A DNA stretch of 64,000 bases from Bacillota bacterium (GTDB taxonomy: Bacteria; Bacillota; UBA994; UBA5500): the NCBI GenBank assembly GCA_023436245.1, contig JAEZJZ010000037.1, forward strand, positions 1-64,000. The letters run 5' to 3'. How positions within the stretch are numbered: the stretch's first letter is position 1; each line of letters starts with the position of its first letter. This document shows positions 24,720 through 33,050 of this stretch, piece after piece. Below the pieces are notes generated by a model. That model was not told where the DNA came from and did not search any database. It saw nothing but the letters and a program-made list of their open reading frames with translations. A program made the translations under genes and the position numbers.

Positions 24720-25814
24720 TCAGTTCTTAGACCCCAGGGGGGTCACGGACTGGTCCCGGGCTGGGAACCAGCCTCTGGTCCTGTTAGCGATGGACACCAG
24801 GGCCAGCATCACCGGTACTTCCGTCAACACGCCGACCACAGTGGCCAAGGTTGCTCCCGAGTCCAGGCCAAACAGGGAAATGGCCACCGCAACTGCCAGT
24901 TCGAAGAAGTTACTGGCGCCGATCATGCCAGCCGGGGCTGCCACATCGTGTGGGAGGCGCCAGATCTTGCTCCAACCGTAGGCAATGAAGAAGATCAGGA
25001 AGGTCTGCAGAATCAGCGGAACAGCTATCAGCAGGATATGCAGCGGATTGCCAAGGATGGTCTCGCCCTGAAATGAGAAGATGATAACCAGTGTAAGCAG
25101 TAGCCCGACAATCGTGACGTTGTCGAATTTCTTGAGGAACACCTGGTTGAAATACGCTTCTCCCCGCTTCCCGATTAGTGAGCGCCGCGTCACCCAGCCT
25201 GCGGACAACGGCACCACGACAAACAGGGCCACCGAAAGCAGCAGTGTGTCCCAGGGAATCTGCACGCCGCTAACGCCCAGCAGGAGTGCAACGATGGGGG
25301 CAAACAAAACCAGGATGATCAGGTCATTCACTGCCACTTGTACCAGCGTATAGGCTGGATCGCCCTTGGTCAGATGGCTCCAGACAAAGACCATGGCGGT
25401 GCAGGGTGCAGCGCCGAGCAGCACGGCCCCGGCCAAGTATTGCTTGGCCAGCTCCGCTGGGATGAATGTCCTAAACACAAAGCCCAGGAAGAATGCTGCA
25501 ATTGCGTACATAGTGAAGGGCTTGATCGCCCAGTTGGTGACGCAGGTAACCACCAGTCCCCGCGGTGCCCGCACTGCCCTTCTGATGCTGGAGAAATCTA
25601 TTTTCAGCATCATTGGGTAGATCATCAACCAGATCAAGATGGCCACAGGAATTGACACGTGCGCATATTCCAGCTTAGAAAGCATCCGCGGGAAACCGGG
25701 GAACACTTGGCCCAGGGTCACTCCGACAACTATGCAGAGCGCCACCCAGACGGTCAAGTATCTTTCGAAGAAGCCAATGCCACTCTGGCGTTCTACGGAC
25801 TTGGCTTTGTTCAT
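24720..25814 (-). CDS. acr3: ACR3-type arsenite efflux transporter
   Basis: A 364-residue protein with ten hydrophobic segments matching ACR3. It has the conserved cysteine in GAAPCTAMVFVW (TM4) and the conserved glutamate in GASNFFELAVAVAISLFG (TM9), both needed for As(OH)3 export by family members. The length is normal for bacterial ACR3. It lies 17 bp downstream of the second arsR gene with GGGAGGT before its ATG, so the two form an operon that may continue into the ArsP-like permease. Confidence 0.95.
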   Translation of the reverse strand: MNKAKSVERQSGIGFFERYLTVWVALCIVVGVTLGQVFPGFPRMLSKLEYAHVSIPVAILIWLMIYPMMLKIDFSSIRRAVRAPRGLVVTCVTNWAIKPFTMYAIAAFFLGFVFRTFIPAELAKQYLAGAVLLGAAPCTAMVFVWSHLTKGDPAYTLVQVAVNDLIILVLFAPIVALLLGVSGVQIPWDTLLLSVALFVVVPLSAGWVTRRSLIGKRGEAYFNQVFLKKFDNVTIVGLLLTLVIIFSFQGETILGNPLHILLIAVPLILQTFLIFFIAYGWSKIWRLPHDVAAPAGMIGASNFFELAVAVAISLFGLDSGATLATVVGVLTEVPVMLALVSIANRTRGWFPARDQSVTPLGSKN

Positions 25815-25831
25815 GGTCGTACCTCCCAGTG

Positions 25832-26212
25832 CTAGACTTCACGCTTGCTTGAGCAATTCGGGCACTCTGGACAATTCTCTGCCCTCTTGGCAAGCAGTTC
25901 ATCGGCCAGACCCCAATCGACGAACTCACTGCCTGCGGTCCTGCGCGGTGCCGAAAATGCTTGCCCCAGCCAGTTAAGCGCCTGTTCCAAGTGCTGCCGG
26001 TCTAGCTGGTAGTACACCCACGTTCCCGACTTGCGTTCTGTGACCAATTCGGCCTTCTTCAGCACATTCATGTGCTGGGAGACAGCTGGCTGAGTGATGC
26101 CCAAGAGAAGGCCGAGCTCACAGGCACACAACTCAGTTTCAGACAGAAGCAACAAGGTCCGCAAACGCGTTGGCTGTGAAATGGCCTTGAGTACATCCAT
26201 GATGCGCTCCAT
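25832..26212 (-). CDS. arsR: ArsR family metalloregulator (second)
   Basis: A 126-residue winged-helix repressor with the classic arsenite-binding ELCACEL motif on the DNA-binding helix and the recognition helix GITQPAVSQHMNVLKKAEL. A cysteine-rich tail (CPECPNCSS) is added at the C-terminus. It heads the minus-strand arsenic operon (arsR-acr3-permease-thioredoxin-like) and should repress it from the dyad at 26228-26259. Confidence 0.93.
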   Translation of the reverse strand: MERIMDVLKAISQPTRLRTLLLLSETELCACELGLLLGITQPAVSQHMNVLKKAELVTERKSGTWVYYQLDRQHLEQALNWLGQAFSAPRRTAGSEFVDWGLADELLAKRAENCPECPNCSSKREV

Positions 26213-26227
26213 GATTCGGCCTCCTTA

Positions 26228-26272
26228 TTAAGTCATTGCTTATATTATGCGCCACTTAACTATACAGTGCAA
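26228..26272 (-). promoter_or_regulatory. Promoter and dyad of the arsR-acr3 operon
   Basis: On the minus strand, TTGCAC (26272-26267), a 17-base spacer and CATAAT (26249-26244). A wide dyad, TTAAGT (26228-26233) and ACTTAA (26254-26259), brackets the -10 box. It is unlike the ATCAA-N6-TTGAT operator of the other arsR. Confidence 0.6.
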
Positions 26273-26375
26273 TAGCTTCCAGCTCACCAGATTGATTGCC
26301 GCCACTGAGCGATTTCGAACTGACGGCGGAGGAGTACGGGTCATGTGAGGCCCTGCGCGTACCGGCTGGATTAAT

Positions 26376-26413
26376 GAAGAGGACGCTGGCCCTCGCGGGT
26401 CAGCGTCCTCTTC
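26376..26413 (-). terminator. Terminator of ABM/zinc-ribbon cassette A
   Basis: GAAGAGGACGCTG (26376-26388) pairs with CAGCGTCCTCTTC (26401-26413) around a 12-base loop, 17 bases past the ABM stop. An almost identical hairpin ends the second cassette at 44425-44456, so the terminator is part of the duplicated unit. Confidence 0.8.
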
Positions 26414-26429
26414 AGCCTGAAGGCCAAGC

Positions 26430-26792
26430 CTATTGCCTCTCGGCAATCAAGTGCTGGTTTGAGTCTGCGGGTGCCTCGGCCCGATCGGTGTTCGTGTATT
26501 CCCTTACCACATGCGCCACTGTAATCCTATAGCTGGCGAACAGTCTTTCTCTGCCTTCCATTTGAGCCAGCCGATGTTCGGTCTGGTTTCGCCATTCCAT
26601 CGCCGCCTGCTCGTCTTCCCATACATTAATAGAGAGTAACTTCCCGGCATCCGACAGACTCTGAAAGCGCTCAGCCCGGATGAAACCACTGCAATCGGCG
26701 AGCAGCGGCCGCAGCTTCGCCGCAAGCTCCAGGTACCTGTCCCCACTTCCCTCAAGTGGCGTGACCTCAAACATAACGACAACTTTGCTCAT
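26430..26792 (-). CDS. ABM-like (antibiotic biosynthesis monooxygenase fold) protein, cassette A
   Basis: A 120-residue protein with a dimeric alpha/beta-barrel (ABM-like) pattern: VVVMFEVTPLEGSGDRYLEL, then FIRAERFQSL, LLSINVWEDEQAAMEWRNQ and the conserved HRLAQMEGR. The start is at 26792, behind AGGAGG. ABM-fold proteins include small oxygenases, heme-degrading enzymes and proteins with no known reaction, so no substrate is proposed. It lies 49 bp downstream of the zinc-ribbon gene. About 12 residues differ from the cassette B copy (44458-44838) over the shared 120. Confidence 0.75.
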   Translation of the reverse strand: MSKVVVMFEVTPLEGSGDRYLELAAKLRPLLADCSGFIRAERFQSLSDAGKLLSINVWEDEQAAMEWRNQTEHRLAQMEGRERLFASYRITVAHVVREYTNTDRAEAPADSNQHLIAERQ

Positions 26793-26841
26793 CCACTTGC
26801 CTCCTCTGTCTGCTATTCCGACCACTGCGTTTGACCTAGTA

Positions 26842-27309
26842 TTACCTCTCATTCCGCCTCTGCTCCAGCGATAACTGCCGCAGATCCTCGAGGGAGTCTT
26901 CTTCTACGCAAAGCTCCAGATAACCACAGCGCAAACAAACGCGGGCTCGAACGTAGGCGACCTCGAGAAAACCCGTTGAAATAAAGAAGCTCTGAGAAGA
27001 TAAGCCATGACCAGATTGCTGCAAGGGGAACACGTCCCAACTCTTTGTGCCGCATCTTGGACAAGGCAGAAGATAGTCGTACTTGGGGTCAGGAGCCGGA
27101 GGGTCTCCGGGCTCCACGTCCAGAAGGTCAGCATAGACATACCCGATCAAATCAGCATAGTCGCTTCTCAATCGCACCTTAAAGAAGCGCTCTAGTTCCT
27201 CGAGCACTTCTACTTCTGTGCGGAGCGATAGCGTCCTCAAGACGTCAGCACCATGACTCGCTTCCCGAAGCAAGCGAGTATGATCGCGGTTGACCCAACC
27301 TTTTCTCAT
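26842..27309 (-). CDS. Zinc-ribbon-like protein of unknown function, cassette A
   Basis: A 155-residue protein. The N-terminal helical half (MRKGWVNRDHTRLLREASHG, then LEELERFFKVRLRSDYADLI) is followed by a probable two-knuckle zinc ribbon, CPRCGTKSWDVF and later CLRCGYLELC. I choose the ATG at 27309 because the paralog at 44892-45359 begins at the same residue behind a clear GGAGG site. Only 14 of 155 residues differ between copies by my count. I do not recognise a family. It is encoded just upstream of the ABM-like gene in both copies, so the two proteins probably act together. Confidence 0.7.
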   Translation of the reverse strand: MRKGWVNRDHTRLLREASHGADVLRTLSLRTEVEVLEELERFFKVRLRSDYADLIGYVYADLLDVEPGDPPAPDPKYDYLLPCPRCGTKSWDVFPLQQSGHGLSSQSFFISTGFLEVAYVRARVCLRCGYLELCVEEDSLEDLRQLSLEQRRNER

Positions 27310-27498
27310 CAGCTGTGGCCCCCTCTTCTCACGACTAAGGTTGCGTTGTTCGTGTCCTGACCTTTCCTGGATCAATGCAGTCACGACACCAAGCCGGCAC
27401 TAGTTACTACAGACTCCTACCAGAGGAGCTATCAGTCCCTCCCTCATCAGTACGATTGCATCGTAGCTGTCACTCGTCGAGCAAAGCAGCCAGAGCGT

Positions 27499-28422
27499 CT
27501 ACCCGACATACACATGTTCATTATGCCAACGGAGAAACCCGCGCGACGGTCGGTCAGATGGCGAATCAGGAAGGTTGGGTAGCAGCAAGCCGCGATATGC
27601 ATAATAGGCTTTCCCGTTACCATAGTCGTCTTTTATCCGGTTGCTAACCTCGATCACATAATCCTCGTTAACAGTGATATAGCCACGGTCGAATAACGTG
27701 TGGATGTCTTGCCGTAACAGTAGCCCATTACTTGGCAAGTGTGGTCCGTCCTTTGCATAAGGCCGGATGTGGGACGCACTTAAGACCGGCAAGGTGCGCT
27801 CATTGCTGATGGCGCAGCGCCTATGATAAGCTTCGGTGACAACCACCCTAAACGCACCCTGCCCCAAACGCGGGTAAGTCAACTGAGCTTCACCGTAGCG
27901 AGGTTGGTCTGTTGGCGCTTGTTCGCGAAGCTGGGTAGCGTAACGAAGGCGCTCGTTCACTGCATCCAGCAGCTGTCTACCCTCAGCTTGAGCTGCGTCA
28001 TATCCCCGGCCCTGCACCAAATTCGGAGCCCAATTGGATGGAACCGGAATCCACTGACTTTCAGGCAGGAAGAATGGCTCGGTCAATATCAGGGAGCTGA
28101 TTATCGGGTCCGGTTCCCTTAATCGGTCGGTACCGCGCAAACCGTATATCGCCGTCAGGAACTCGTCGAAGCTGCGACGGCCGTTCTTCTGCCCGAACGC
28201 GTCCCAGGCCAGCGATGCTGGCAAGAACGCCTGCCGCACGAACCAGCCGCCACCCGCGATTGCGTTTCTGGGCGCCTTAAGCTTGAACAGAAATAGCTCG
28301 CCTGGGTTCAGCTTGTGGAAGTGAAACTTGGTTTTGGGCTGCCAGAAGTTCACTTCATCTGGTTGCGCTGCACTCAGAAACCGAAACCAGTTGTAGTCGG
28401 TGACGCCGACGAACGTCCGCAA
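27499..28422 (-). CDS. HNH endonuclease
   Basis: A 307-residue protein with a C-terminal HNH nuclease domain: CAISNERTLPVLSASHIRPY, then NGLLLRQDIHTLFDRGYITV. This gives the S-H-I, N and H positions of the HNH_2 type. The N-terminal 200 residues (for example WQPKTKFHFHKLNPGELFLF, then GGGWFVRQAFLPASLAWDAF) resemble a DNA-reading domain of modification-sensing nucleases. The start is a TTG with GGGGGTGA 5 bases upstream. It follows the GmrSD-type gene by 53 bp on the same strand. A role in restricting modified or foreign DNA is inferred. Confidence 0.85.
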   Translation of the reverse strand: MRTFVGVTDYNWFRFLSAAQPDEVNFWQPKTKFHFHKLNPGELFLFKLKAPRNAIAGGGWFVRQAFLPASLAWDAFGQKNGRRSFDEFLTAIYGLRGTDRLREPDPIISSLILTEPFFLPESQWIPVPSNWAPNLVQGRGYDAAQAEGRQLLDAVNERLRYATQLREQAPTDQPRYGEAQLTYPRLGQGAFRVVVTEAYHRRCAISNERTLPVLSASHIRPYAKDGPHLPSNGLLLRQDIHTLFDRGYITVNEDYVIEVSNRIKDDYGNGKAYYAYRGLLLPNLPDSPSDRPSRGFLRWHNEHVYVG

Positions 28423-28475
28423 GTGCTCACCCCCAACTGACGCAGCCTTATTCGTCAGAAGGATTTCTGCCTGGA

Positions 28476-30305
28476 TTACTTGACACTGTCACTGAGCAAG
28501 TCCTCTGGATTCCAGATCCGTTCAGCCAACTGCATGTATAATTGGCAGCGCTCCTGCATCTCCACTTTGGTGAAGTGTTCATACGGTCTGAAAGGCAGAC
28601 CAGTGCCCTGCAGGAAGCGTATGAAGCCTGGATTGTGGTCATAGCACTGCGGATGCAGAGAACGAGCTAATAGGTTCTGCGACAGGTAATGCTCTCGCTT
28701 TGTCTCATACGGGAGATCACCATAACTGCCATTGAAGCTCTTCGGCAGGAGCAGCAATCCACCAATCCGGTTGCGAGACTGGTCGAAGTCAGCTGGATGC
28801 GAAAACTCGTGCCGGTGCCGATCATAGTGGTTGGCCCAGATATGCTCTACCTCAAAACGGTTCTTGCCGTCGCCAACATACTCCAAGTAACGGCTGCTCT
28901 GACCGGACTTAACCTCTATGTAGTCCGTCATCCTAGCCAGAATCCTGTGCAAGGTATAGCGGTTTTGCTGGTGCATGTATAGGCGGTCGTTCCTGCTGAA
29001 GTCTTCTGTGTCGTGCACAAGGGTTTCATAGAGCTTCTGAGCCAACTCATCCGGCTCCAGGCCGCGGATGGCGCGCATAACTAGGAACATGGCATACTGC
29101 ATTGTCGAGTAAGCAATGTTGCGGAAATTCCAGATGCGCCGGGCAAGTAGAATGTCGATGTAATACGCTACCAACCGCAACTTGTGTTCTATTACAGATT
29201 GTGAGTCCGTCAGCCGGAGGGGCGCTAACAGAACCATGTACTGCAGAGTGAACCCGTGATGAGCGTTATAGAGTACATGCTCCATACCAGGTATCAGTTG
29301 GCGAGAAGCACTCATCAACTGCAGGTATATCCGGCTGTAGAAGTCAAAGTTGCGATTTATGAACCGGTAGAAGTCATCGCTTTGGCTGAGGCCAGGTTGT
29401 GTACTGGCGTCCCTCAACCAGCGATGAAATTCTGTGCCGATGCGGTCAAAATCTTCTGCCTGCGCGTTCTTTCTCCGTTCGCGGATCCTGTTAGCATATT
29501 GGCTACGCAACCACGCCTTGAAGAAGTCAGGCTCAACATCCTTCCCCGCGGCAGCTAGTTCCTGTATGCGCTCCCGCCAAGTCTTGTTGGCGGAGTTACG
29601 CTGCTGCAGCCCTGTGATGTTGCTCAGCAGGTAGCCCTTGAGCATTTCGGTAGGGCTCAATGATAGCCCCCGGTCATTCATCGTTTCAAAAATGGTATAG
29701 GCATCATCGTCAGAGTAGGCCACTATCTCTACTAGGTGGACATTTTCCAACAGCCAATCCGCAAAGTAAGGCAGCGTGTGTCCATCTAGTTCGTCAGGCC
29801 AAGCCTGCTCAAGATCCTGATAGCGTTCGTAGAGGTTTGCTACCGATTCAGAACTACCTGTGGGATCAAATTGCTCTCCGTCGTAGAGCGCCTCCATGCA
29901 AGACACTCGTTCGTCGACATGTAGATTAAAGGACTTCTGTCCGTACTTCTTCGAAACAATCAGCTTGTCAAGCTCAGCGCGATCCTCGACGTTCTTGTGC
30001 TTCTGGCGCATCAGCAACAGCAGCAACGTCAAACTGGTCAGGCGCTGCTGGCCATCAACAACAAAACTGCCATTGTCCTTTCGGCTGATGATAATAGAGC
30101 CCAGGAAATAATGCGGATAATTGGCCACCATTGGCCGATGGTGTTGTGGATCGTAAGCTTCCGAAAACTTGCTCCACAAGTCGTGCAGAAGCTCGCAGAT
30201 TTGTTTATCCTGCCACTTGTACTCTCTCTGATAGTAATCAATGGAGTACTTCACGCCACTTAGCAGTTCCCGTACTGTCTTAGCACTCGCCAGAATGTCT
30301 CCCAT
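28476..30305 (-). CDS. DUF262/DUF1524 GmrSD-type restriction protein
   Basis: A 609-residue protein. The N-terminal DUF262 domain has YQREYKW (residues 25-31) and the ParB-like nucleotide-binding motif DGQQRLTS (84-91). The C-terminal DUF1524 region has an HNH-type pattern (EVEHIWANHYDRH, then NRIGGLLLLPKSFNGSYG). Fusions of these two domains are GmrSD-type, modification-dependent restriction enzymes that cut glucosylated or otherwise modified phage DNA. I start at 30305, where GGGAGGGG lies 8 bases upstream, rather than 37 codons earlier. The HNH gene follows on the same strand, making a small defence block. Confidence 0.87.
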   Translation of the reverse strand: MGDILASAKTVRELLSGVKYSIDYYQREYKWQDKQICELLHDLWSKFSEAYDPQHHRPMVANYPHYFLGSIIISRKDNGSFVVDGQQRLTSLTLLLLLMRQKHKNVEDRAELDKLIVSKKYGQKSFNLHVDERVSCMEALYDGEQFDPTGSSESVANLYERYQDLEQAWPDELDGHTLPYFADWLLENVHLVEIVAYSDDDAYTIFETMNDRGLSLSPTEMLKGYLLSNITGLQQRNSANKTWRERIQELAAAGKDVEPDFFKAWLRSQYANRIRERRKNAQAEDFDRIGTEFHRWLRDASTQPGLSQSDDFYRFINRNFDFYSRIYLQLMSASRQLIPGMEHVLYNAHHGFTLQYMVLLAPLRLTDSQSVIEHKLRLVAYYIDILLARRIWNFRNIAYSTMQYAMFLVMRAIRGLEPDELAQKLYETLVHDTEDFSRNDRLYMHQQNRYTLHRILARMTDYIEVKSGQSSRYLEYVGDGKNRFEVEHIWANHYDRHRHEFSHPADFDQSRNRIGGLLLLPKSFNGSYGDLPYETKREHYLSQNLLARSLHPQCYDHNPGFIRFLQGTGLPFRPYEHFTKVEMQERCQLYMQLAERIWNPEDLLSDSVK

Positions 30306-30479
30306 TGCGTGACCCCTCCCGCGTGGACTAGCTCCTGTAGCTCCTGTATCAAGTTCGGCATGTCCGTTTGGGAACCCTTTACATCCGATTCCAATGAGTA
30401 AAGGGATTTCTGTCACCTGTGAGTAACCCCTGGTGGCAGTATATAGGGCCTTTCGTTCTACGCCCCGTTCTGCTGGAGG

Positions 30480-31082
30480 CTACATGGTCAACTCAGCCTG
30501 AAAGACGATGACGGCTTTCCCGGATACTCGCACTTCCGTCGGCTGTCCATCGTCAATAGCGACATCGACTGTGATGGTGCCTGGCCGCCCCATGGCCACT
30601 CCCTGCAGTGCCTGGAAGCTGAACAGCTTGCCGTCATGATTGACCAATCCGTGATGCACGAGGTAAGCGCCCAGGGGTCCGTTGGCGTTTCCGGTCACCG
30701 GGTCCTCGTTGATGCCGATGGCGGGGGCAAACATCCTACCCTGTACCAGAGGACCGCTACTTCCGGAGTTCAGCGTAAATACGTAATATCCGTTGCAGCG
30801 GATCTCGTTTCTTAGTGCTGACAGGGCTTCATTATCTGGTTGCAGTTGATTGAGAACGGCTGGTTCCTTGATGCCAATCATCACCTTGGAGTGGCCGGTG
30901 GAGGCGATCTGGACGGGACAAGCCTCCAAGAGGTCTGCTTTCTGCAGTTTCAGAGCAGTTAAGAGTGCTTGCTTTTGGTGACCGTTCAGGATCGTGCCAA
31001 ATTCGATCCGTCCCTGCGTCATGATTATTCGGTAGTCGTCATCCTCCGGCGGAAGCCCACGCCCTAGGGAAAGCCGTGCCAA
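30480..31082 (-). pseudogene. PhzF-like epimerase, N-terminally truncated
   Basis: 200 residues matching the C-terminal two thirds of PhzF isomerases (GRMFAPAIGINEDPVTGNAN, then GPLGAYLVHHGLV, and PGTITVDVAIDDG). Full members are near 290-300 residues and begin with a conserved half that includes the catalytic glutamate; that half is absent here. The reading frame opens at a TTG without a convincing ribosome site. The sequence immediately upstream belongs to an unrelated, oppositely oriented RhuM fragment, so the break lies near 31083. It is probably non-functional. Confidence 0.7.
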
Positions 31083-31197
31083 TTACTGGCGCCATCGGCA
31101 GGATTGCTGACATAGAAAGACGAACTGGAGACGAGAGACGACCACAAGCCAGATTCGAAGGTTAAATAATAGCATTGGAAACAGGGGGTTAACCACA

Positions 31198-31476
31198 ATG
31201 CCCGATATTGGTGGCAGAATACTCTTGTACCAGACCGACGACGGTAAGGTGACGGTCAACGTGCGCTTTGAGGACGAGACTTTCTGGCTGTCGCAGAAGG
31301 CCATAGCAGAACTATTCGACGTGCAGGTGCCGGCTATCGCAAGACACCTTAAGAATATCTATGAGGAAGAGGAACTTGAGCGCGAAGCAACTGTTTCCAA
31401 AAAGGAAATAGTTCAAACCGAAGGCAGTCGAGAGGTCACGCGCGGTGTCAAAATACCTAAAGGGCGGGGACGATAG
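31198..31476 (+). pseudogene. RhuM family protein, N-terminal fragment
   Basis: 92 residues. The first 78 or so follow the RhuM N-terminus closely (ILLYQTDDGKVTVNVRFEDE, TFWLSQKAIAELFDVQVPAI, ARHLKNIYEEEEL, IVQTEGSREVTR). Intact RhuM proteins are around 330 residues and continue with a YYNLDAII segment. Here the match stops near 31440 and a short unrelated tail leads to a stop. It lies next to the truncated PhzF-like gene, so this spot looks like a deletion scar. Confidence 0.7.
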
Positions 31477-31589
31477 GAAAGACACTTAGGGCTTTCTGTC
31501 GGCCGCCCCTGTGCGTCCATGGCAACATGGGGAGGACTTCCACATCCGGGCAGCGAACCTTAGCAGCAAAATCCAACGGGGGTGATGAA

Positions 31590-32945
31590 GTGCTCCAATA
31601 CCAGGGCACCAAGCCCGACTGCGTGGTCGGTCGCTGCGACTGTGGCCGCCTGATTGACGTGCCGCTCAAGAACACCGAGGAGAACACGCACGGGTATCGG
31701 CTCAGGCCCATGCTTGTCTGCAGTTGCGGAGCCAGACACGTGACCATGAGGCTACCGGATGAGTTGCTGGCTGAACGAGGGCTGGGTGAGGAGGAGAAAC
31801 GGCAGCGGGAAGAGGCACGCCAGCTGGAGGCGGCTCACGCAGGAGGTGGGCCCGGGTCCGCGGATAAGCCCGGAGATCCGCTGTGGATGTGGAAGCTCAC
31901 CTCTGGTGGCATTGCCGCTCTTAGCGTACTGCTGATGTATTCGGGCAACCGCACCCTGCTCAGCAGGGCGATGTTTGTGATCATGACGGTCGTGGTGACC
32001 CTTGGCCTGCTGCAACTGCTGGCCAAACTGTCCAAGCCAGTGACGCTGCTGTTGCTGCCGGTGCTGCTCATTTGCTTTTTCTTCATTGCCTTTCTGATGC
32101 GGGCGATGCCCTACCTGGGCTACTATGGCCAGACTATGGACGCACTGTCGGACACTCTGTTCTTGATGCTGCTAGGGGCCGTTCCCCTTGTGCTCCTCGG
32201 TCCGCGCATCCGCTGCGGGCGACTCGGCTACCGGCAACTGTTGGTGATTGCCCAGGTGGTAGCGTTAGTGGCACAACTCTCAGTGCTAGGGGTCTCGCGG
32301 TGGCTGCCGGGATGGCAGGCCAGGGGACTGGACGTACAGGTGGTGCGACTCGATGATGCCGTGCTCAGCCCGCCGCTGGTGGAAGGGCAAACCGCCTGGT
32401 TGGCCCAGTACAGCTACCGGGGCGATCACGCCCTGAACCAGATTGACCTGTCGTCCGGAGAGGTGTTGCAGCGGATTCCCCTGCCCGCGTTTACGCCTTT
32501 AGAGCTAGACCATCCCGAGTGGCAGGACTACGGCTTTGGCCTGCGACTCTGGCAGAGTGTGATTAGCCGAATCGACGAGCACACCCTGGAGCTGCAGTAT
32601 CCGACGGATTTCTACGCGGCTCCGGGTGAGCCAGTTGGGGAGCCGCTTTCCATCCGGATGAGGGTTGACCTAAGTCAGACGCAGGTGGTGCAGTGGGAAC
32701 CGCGCCTGGGCGAGGCGGCTCAGGCTGGGTTTGTGCCCGGCCCTGATTATCTGGGCGACCTGGAACAGCTTGAGCTACAGGTGGGCGACTATCTGGTCTC
32801 CTGGCAGCAGGCTGGGCTAAGCTGGCAGTCGCCGACCAAGCACTATCTGCTGCGCTGCAATCGCCCCTATTATCTGCGCAGCCTGGACGACCACACGCTG
32901 TTGATGGGCACCGGGGCGGAACTCTACGTGATCAAGATTAAATAG
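31590..32945 (+). CDS. Membrane protein with N-terminal zinc-ribbon-like domain
   Basis: About 451 residues. The N-terminus has two Cys pairs (GRCDCGRLIDVPL and VCSCGARHV) suggesting a zinc-binding knuckle. A charged Glu/Arg helix follows, then about six hydrophobic segments (for example IAALSVLLMYSG, VTLLLLPVLLICFFFIAFL, LFLMLLGAVPLVLLG), and a C-terminal 200-residue beta-rich, probably extracytoplasmic, domain. I start at the GTG at 31590, behind GGGGGTGAT; a longer ATG reading lacks a ribosome site. I do not recognise the family. A bidirectional hairpin separates it from the giant subtilase gene. Confidence 0.6.
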   Translation: MLQYQGTKPDCVVGRCDCGRLIDVPLKNTEENTHGYRLRPMLVCSCGARHVTMRLPDELLAERGLGEEEKRQREEARQLEAAHAGGGPGSADKPGDPLWMWKLTSGGIAALSVLLMYSGNRTLLSRAMFVIMTVVVTLGLLQLLAKLSKPVTLLLLPVLLICFFFIAFLMRAMPYLGYYGQTMDALSDTLFLMLLGAVPLVLLGPRIRCGRLGYRQLLVIAQVVALVAQLSVLGVSRWLPGWQARGLDVQVVRLDDAVLSPPLVEGQTAWLAQYSYRGDHALNQIDLSSGEVLQRIPLPAFTPLELDHPEWQDYGFGLRLWQSVISRIDEHTLELQYPTDFYAAPGEPVGEPLSIRMRVDLSQTQVVQWEPRLGEAAQAGFVPGPDYLGDLEQLELQVGDYLVSWQQAGLSWQSPTKHYLLRCNRPYYLRSLDDHTLLMGTGAELYVIKIK

Positions 32946-32965
32946 GCCTCGCGAAGCATAACGGA

Positions 32966-32998
32966 AACCCCCGTGGCGGATTGACGCCCACGGGGGTT
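32966..32998. terminator. Hairpin between convergent genes
   Basis: AACCCCCGTGG (32966-32976) pairs with CCACGGGGGTT (32988-32998) around an 11-base loop. It separates the membrane protein gene from the giant subtilase gene, which ends at 33051. Confidence 0.75.
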
Positions 32999-33050
32999 AG
33001 CATTAGCTGATGTCACAGAGTACACAACCCGGTGTACTATTCTACTTGTG

